Source of the DNA: Qipengyuania_B sp965214525
GTDB lineage: Bacteria > Pseudomonadota > Alphaproteobacteria > Sphingomonadales > Sphingomonadaceae
Length of the DNA: 64,000 nt
Assembly: GCA_965214525.1 (NCBI GenBank)
Contig: OZ243959.1
Location: 62,001 to 126,000 of the forward strand
Reading direction: 5' to 3'
Shown: piece after piece, positions 60,418-64,000 of the stretch
How positions within the stretch are numbered: the stretch's first letter is position 1
How the letters are laid out: the number at the start of each line of letters is the position of its first letter
Position numbers and translations under genes: made by a program
The notes under the pieces: model-generated
The model's input: the letters and a program-made list of their open reading frames with translations, nothing else
What the model was told of the DNA's origin: nothing
Databases searched by the model: none

Positions 60418-61626
60418 ATGGACATGAGCTTCACCGTCGACGAACTTGCCTTCCGTGAAGAGGTGCGCGATTTCCTTCATGATAATCTACCCGAAACCCT
60501 CGTGACGGCCGCTCGGCAGACGCCCGGCGTGTTTGTCGAACCTGAAGTCGGTCTGCCGTGGCAGCAAATCTTGCACGAACGCGGCTGGCTGGCGAGCCAC
60601 TGGCCCCAAGAGCATGGCGGCACCGGATGGACACCGACCGAGCGGTATATCTTCGAGAAAGAATGCGCCCTTGCCGGAGCCCCTGCACTGTCTGTTTTAG
60701 GCTTGAAGCTTGTTGGCCCGGTCATTTGCCGCTTCGGCACACCCGAACAAAAGGCCCGCTTCCTGCCGCGTATCCTATCGGGCGAGGATTACTGGTGCCA
60801 GGGTTATTCGGAGCCGGGCAGCGGATCGGACCTCGCCTCATTGAAAACGACCGCCGTGCGGAAAGAAGACCGCTACATTCTCGACGGTTCTAAGATCTGG
60901 ACCACTCACGCGCAATTCGCCAATTGGATTTTCTGCCTTGTTCGAACCGACCGGGATGCGCGCAAGCAGGCCGGCATCTCCTTTCTACTCGTGCCAATGG
61001 ACCAGCCGGGCGTCAGCGTGACGCCAATCGTAACCTTGGCTGGAGATCACGAGGTCAACGCGGTCTTCTTCGATGGTGCTGAAACAGAGGTCAAGAACCG
61101 GGTTGGCGAGGAGGGCGAAGGCTGGACCATCGCCAAGTTTCTGCTGGAAAACGAACGTGGCGGATCGTGCCACGCGCCGCGTCTGCTGGTTGAGATTGAC
61201 CGACTGGCGCTTTCTGCCGCCGAAGAGCCGAGCGGTGTCGACGGCGCGATGGCGCGACAGCCGCGCTTTGCCCGCCGCCTTGCCGAGCTACGGCTAGAGG
61301 CTCGCGCGCTGGAGACGACCGAGCTGCGCATCCTGGCCGATCTGTCGAAAGGCCGCGCGCCCGGACCGCAAACCTCGTTGGTCAAGCTGATCGCGTCCAA
61401 CCTGCGGCAAGCGGTGGATGCGCTGGCGATGGACCTCTACGGCTACGCCGGGCTGCAAATGCCGCTCGAACGGCCGCTCTACGGTAACGAAGCGCCTGCG
61501 GCTGTATTCAGCCGGGAAGCACAGCTTGCCGCGCCGCGCTGGGCGAACAGCCGTGCCTGGACAATCTTTGGCGGATCGGACGAAGTGCAGAAGAACATTA
61601 TCGCCAAAACCGTGCTTGGCCTTTGA
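60418..61626 (+). CDS. Acyl-CoA dehydrogenase, longer subunit
   Basis: ATG 60418, five bases after the ThuA-like gene; 402 residues. It has FTVDELAFREEVRDFL at the N-terminus, CQGYSEPGSGSDLASLKTTA near 127 (the substrate- and flavin-binding loop), WTTHAQFANWIFCLVRT near 160 and WTIFGGSDEVQKNIIAK at the C-terminus. The last motif replaces the medium-chain YEG catalytic Glu with FGG, which is usual in FadE26/28/34-like enzymes and heteromeric ChsE-type pairs. With the shorter subunit at 56278 it probably forms an alpha2-beta2 enzyme for a bulky CoA ester. Confidence 0.88.
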   Translation: MDMSFTVDELAFREEVRDFLHDNLPETLVTAARQTPGVFVEPEVGLPWQQILHERGWLASHWPQEHGGTGWTPTERYIFEKECALAGAPALSVLGLKLVGPVICRFGTPEQKARFLPRILSGEDYWCQGYSEPGSGSDLASLKTTAVRKEDRYILDGSKIWTTHAQFANWIFCLVRTDRDARKQAGISFLLVPMDQPGVSVTPIVTLAGDHEVNAVFFDGAETEVKNRVGEEGEGWTIAKFLLENERGGSCHAPRLLVEIDRLALSAAEEPSGVDGAMARQPRFARRLAELRLEARALETTELRILADLSKGRAPGPQTSLVKLIASNLRQAVDALAMDLYGYAGLQMPLERPLYGNEAPAAVFSREAQLAAPRWANSRAWTIFGGSDEVQKNIIAKTVLGL

Positions 61627-61643
61627 CGATACGGGAGCAAAAC

Positions 61644-62543
61644 GTGGATACTCAAAAGCTGATGTTCCGCCCAAGCCTGATGAAGGGCGAGCGCATCCTG
61701 GTGACAGGCGGCGGCACCGGCCTTGGGCGTGAAATGGCCGAGGCGTTCCTGGCGCTCGGGGCGACCGTTCACATCTGCGGGCGGCGCGAGAACAGGGTGC
61801 GCGAAGCCGCCAATGAACTGATGGCGGCGCATGGCGGTGAGATCATCCCACATGCCTGCGACATCCGCTCTCCCGAACAGATAGGAGCGATGGTGGAGGC
61901 GATCTGGCGCGAAGGACCGCTGACGGGGCTGGTCAACAATGCGGCGGGCAATTTCATCAGCCGCACCGAAGACCTGTCGGTCGGCGGCTTCAATGCGATC
62001 TCCGATATCGTATTTCGGGGAACATTTTATGTGACGCACATGATCGGCAAGCGCCTGATTGCCGAGCAACGGCGGGGGAACGTGCTGTCGATCCTCGCCA
62101 CTTGGGTCTGGAATGGCTCGCCTTTTACCGTACCCTCCGCCATGTCGAAGGCGGGCATCCACGTCATGACGCAGAGCCTGGCGATGGAATGGGGGCGTTA
62201 TGGGCTGCGCTTCAACGCTATCGCGCCAGGCGCCTTTCCCACCGAGGGTATGACCGCACGGCTCGATCCCAAAGCCGAGGGCGGCAGCATGAAGGGCGGT
62301 GGCGGTAATCCCATGGGACGCGTGGGCCAGATGCACGAGATCGCGAACCTAGCGGTATTCCTCATGGGACCGGGGGCGGAATATGTGAACGGCCAGACCA
62401 TCGCTATCGACGGGGCGGGCCACCAGGCGACCGGCGGCAATTTCTGGTCGGCGCTATCGGGCTTGGGTGACGAGCAGTGGGGCGCGATGCGCGAGCAAAT
62501 CAAGGCCACCAATAAACGCGACAAGGCAGACCGAAGCGTTTGA
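61644..62543 (+). CDS. 2,4-dienoyl-CoA-reductase-like SDR with altered active site
   Basis: GTG 61644 follows GGGAG; 299 residues. It is similar to DECR1-type 2,4-dienoyl-CoA reductases over VPSAMSKAGI near 163-171 and MEWGRYGLRFNAIAPGAFPTEG near 178-200. TGGGTGLG is at 21-28, and Lys169 and the paired Asn (NNAAGNF, 98-104) are kept. As in DECR the SDR tyrosine site is Ser165. But the other tyrosine of this family (in ATYxWTGS) is Trp154 here, in ATWVWNGS. It may reduce a dienoyl- or enoyl-CoA formed by the dehydrogenase pair, or the altered site may indicate a different role. Confidence 0.82.
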   Translation: MDTQKLMFRPSLMKGERILVTGGGTGLGREMAEAFLALGATVHICGRRENRVREAANELMAAHGGEIIPHACDIRSPEQIGAMVEAIWREGPLTGLVNNAAGNFISRTEDLSVGGFNAISDIVFRGTFYVTHMIGKRLIAEQRRGNVLSILATWVWNGSPFTVPSAMSKAGIHVMTQSLAMEWGRYGLRFNAIAPGAFPTEGMTARLDPKAEGGSMKGGGGNPMGRVGQMHEIANLAVFLMGPGAEYVNGQTIAIDGAGHQATGGNFWSALSGLGDEQWGAMREQIKATNKRDKADRSV

Positions 62544-62600
62544 TCATAGGCTATTGCTGCGCGCTTCCCATTCGGACGCGCTTGATGTATCATAACTTCT

Positions 62601-63443
62601 ATGCCCGGACTAGATGTTTCGCCAGTTCCGTTGTGCAACAAAGTAGTGCGTTACCCCTCGGTTCCGGCTGCTCGGGATCTCGGTGGCGACTGGCTGGAAG
62701 AGGTCACGATCCGCGGGGTCGGCGACATTCATACCGCGGCCGAAGCCCTTGCCGCGTTGGCTGCCAAACACGGATTTCGCGTTGCCCTATGCGACGACAT
62801 CTCGACCAAAGAGCCGATGGTGGATGCAGAGGGAACAGTCCTCAACGCTGATATTTTCGGTTGGCTGGCCGATGGCGAACGGTGGTGGGAAGATACCCGG
62901 CTGGCGCTTAGTTCCCCCATTCCGCGCGCTTGCCGCTATGAAAGCGAGCCGTTCTGGATCAATGCGGAAGGCATCCACGGACGCTGGCGCAATGAATATC
63001 TGGATGAAATCGACTTGAGCGATTTCCGCCGCCGCGCTCTCGTCAATGCCGCCATTGTTGTGCCGGTGCACCTTCCCTTCGCGCAGATCTCTGCAAATAG
63101 CTTCACACCGCTAGATCGGGAGCAGACCGATCTGAATGCAGAGTTCGCGCATCTGGGCGACTGGCTGGCGCAAGTCACGCGCCGTTTCATTGCCGGATAC
63201 GTCGCCGCGATGCGGCCGCAGCGGCGTATCCCATCCGATTGCGTCCTGTCCAAGCGCGAAGTGGAGTGCCTGCATTGGGCGGCGATCGGCAAGACCGATC
63301 GCGAGATCGCCATGATCCTGTCGCGCAGTCATGCGACCATCCGCTATCATGTCCACCGTGCAGGCGAGAAGCTGAACAGTGTCAACCGAGCGCAAACCAT
63401 CTTCAAGGCCGGTCAACTCGGCTATTTGGGAGCAAACGCCTAA
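62601..63443 (+). CDS. LuxR-family transcriptional regulator (no LuxI partner)
   Basis: A 280-residue protein starting at ATG 62601. The C-terminal helix-turn-helix is LuxR/NarL type: LSKREVECLHWAAIGKTDREIAMILSRS followed by HATIRYHVHRAGEKL (about 215-258). The N-terminal ~190 residues look like an autoinducer-type ligand domain, but most of its family markers are weak; no LuxI is in the window. LuxR solos often sense plant or substrate-derived ligands. Being last in the plus-strand catabolic run, it likely senses the imported compound or a product and acts on the divergent promoter. It overlaps the VOC gene by four bases at the 3' ends. Confidence 0.83.
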   Translation: MPGLDVSPVPLCNKVVRYPSVPAARDLGGDWLEEVTIRGVGDIHTAAEALAALAAKHGFRVALCDDISTKEPMVDAEGTVLNADIFGWLADGERWWEDTRLALSSPIPRACRYESEPFWINAEGIHGRWRNEYLDEIDLSDFRRRALVNAAIVVPVHLPFAQISANSFTPLDREQTDLNAEFAHLGDWLAQVTRRFIAGYVAAMRPQRRIPSDCVLSKREVECLHWAAIGKTDREIAMILSRSHATIRYHVHRAGEKLNSVNRAQTIFKAGQLGYLGANA

Positions 63444-63970
63444 CCGAGCCGACGCAGCGGTTCGCGCCCATTCCAGTTTTGGGCGGCCTCGCGCATCGTC
63501 GAAAACATCGCCGCCGTGCCATGCGCAGGCTTGAGGATTTCGATGAGCCCACCAGGGCCGGTCCCGGGGTCGACGTAAAGCACCCCGCCATCGTCACCGA
63601 CTCGGCCTTCCATCTGAATGACCGCACCCACGGCCGCGCAATGGTGGCGCGCAACGGCAAGGTCGTCCGTCAGCACGCACATGTGATGCATCCGGTCTGT
63701 GACTGCATACGAGCCGTTGTAAATGGACGGAGCGTCATCCTCCGCCCGCACCAGTTCGATCTGCATGTCGCCCCAGTAGGCGATGGCGATGGAGAAAACT
63801 ACATCGGTCGGCTCGCCGCGATAGCGCGCATCGGCAAGAGCGATGTTCTCGAACAGGAAGAACGGACCTACGCCCATTGTTTCCGTCCAATGGGCAAGGG
63901 CTGCGTCGGAATCGGCGGGAAGCCACGCGAGTTGCATGACGGGTCCAAGACGGCTTAGCGAAGATTGCAC
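63440..63970 (-). CDS. VOC (glyoxalase/dioxygenase superfamily) protein
   Basis: A 176-residue protein with two beta-alpha-beta-beta-beta units (from MQLAWLPADSDAALAHW and from HHMCVLTDDLAVARHHCA). Candidate metal ligands are His and Glu residues in MHHMCV and GLIEIL. The VOC fold covers glyoxalase I, extradiol dioxygenases, methylmalonyl-CoA epimerase and resistance proteins; this sequence is nearest in shape to glyoxalase-like proteins of catabolic clusters. It starts 30 bases from the window edge on the minus strand, convergent with luxR. Function in the pathway is unknown. Confidence 0.75.
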   Translation of the reverse strand: MQSSLSRLGPVMQLAWLPADSDAALAHWTETMGVGPFFLFENIALADARYRGEPTDVVFSIAIAYWGDMQIELVRAEDDAPSIYNGSYAVTDRMHHMCVLTDDLAVARHHCAAVGAVIQMEGRVGDDGGVLYVDPGTGPGGLIEILKPAHGTAAMFSTMREAAQNWNGREPLRRLG

Positions 63971-64000
63971 GGTCCGCTCCTCATTAAAGCGATAGCTTAC

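Noticed and set aside
1..64000. CRISPR array, tRNA, prophage or insertion sequence
   Set aside because: No regularly spaced repeats, cloverleaf, phage structural genes or transposase were found on either strand by eye.

Overview
The window is high-G+C alphaproteobacterial DNA, most likely from a sphingomonad (Sphingomonadales). This is inferred from a PEPxxWA-type C-terminal sorting signal next to an exosortase, two large TonB-dependent receptors, tryptophan-halogenase-family genes in a sugar locus, and many NTG starts with 1- to 4-base gene overlaps. No rRNA, tRNA, CRISPR array, insertion sequence, integrase or phage gene was seen. The window starts inside an exosortase gene and ends just upstream of a VOC-family gene.

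Region 1 (1-2.9 kb): truncated exosortase, a PEP-CTERM protein with its own intrinsic terminator, and a DUF1996 lipoprotein. Region 2 (2.9-15.7 kb): an alpha-glucan/maltodextrin uptake locus. The minus strand carries TonB receptor, halogenase-like flavoprotein, GH13 amylase, GH97 glucosidase and a second halogenase-like flavoprotein. A divergent LacI regulator and an MFS sugar permease lie on the plus strand. A CG-centred palindrome between receptor and lacI is the likely operator. Region 3 (15.9-24.9 kb): tamA, tamB and a 59-residue lipoprotein chained by TGATG overlaps, then a convergent FdhF/YdeP-type molybdopterin oxidoreductase.

Region 4 (25.0-45.0 kb): a glycan and glycosyltransferase block. 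It holds a sucrose-phosphate synthase/phosphatase fusion, a GT28-like, GT2 and GT4 enzymes, a Crp/Fnr regulator, a sulfotransferase, a GT4-plus-glycosidase-like protein overlapping a GH130 enzyme, acs, a GT14 enzyme, and a GT2-methyltransferase-GtrA-methyltransferase-GT4 run ending against a GT-C-like membrane protein. The product is unknown; a sucrose- or mannose-containing oligosaccharide or lipid-linked glycan is plausible.

Region 5 (45.2-64.0 kb): after an AT-rich gap, a catabolic cluster for a hydrophobic substrate. On the minus strand are a TonB receptor, an acyl-CoA ligase and a CurA-like enone reductase. On the plus strand is one compact run: Rieske protein, two SDRs, a second CurA-like reductase, SDR, cytochrome P450, acyl-CoA dehydrogenase, DUF35 protein, thiolase-like protein, SDR, ThuA-like protein, second acyl-CoA dehydrogenase, DECR-like SDR and an orphan LuxR regulator. 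P450, paired dehydrogenases, DUF35 and thiolase-like (Ltp2-type) protein together recall the mycobacterial igr operon for steroid side-chain removal. The likely chemistry is uptake, hydroxylation, CoA activation, dehydrogenation and retro-aldol cleavage of a branched side chain, but the substrate cannot be read from sequence. This cluster is the best candidate for an undescribed system.
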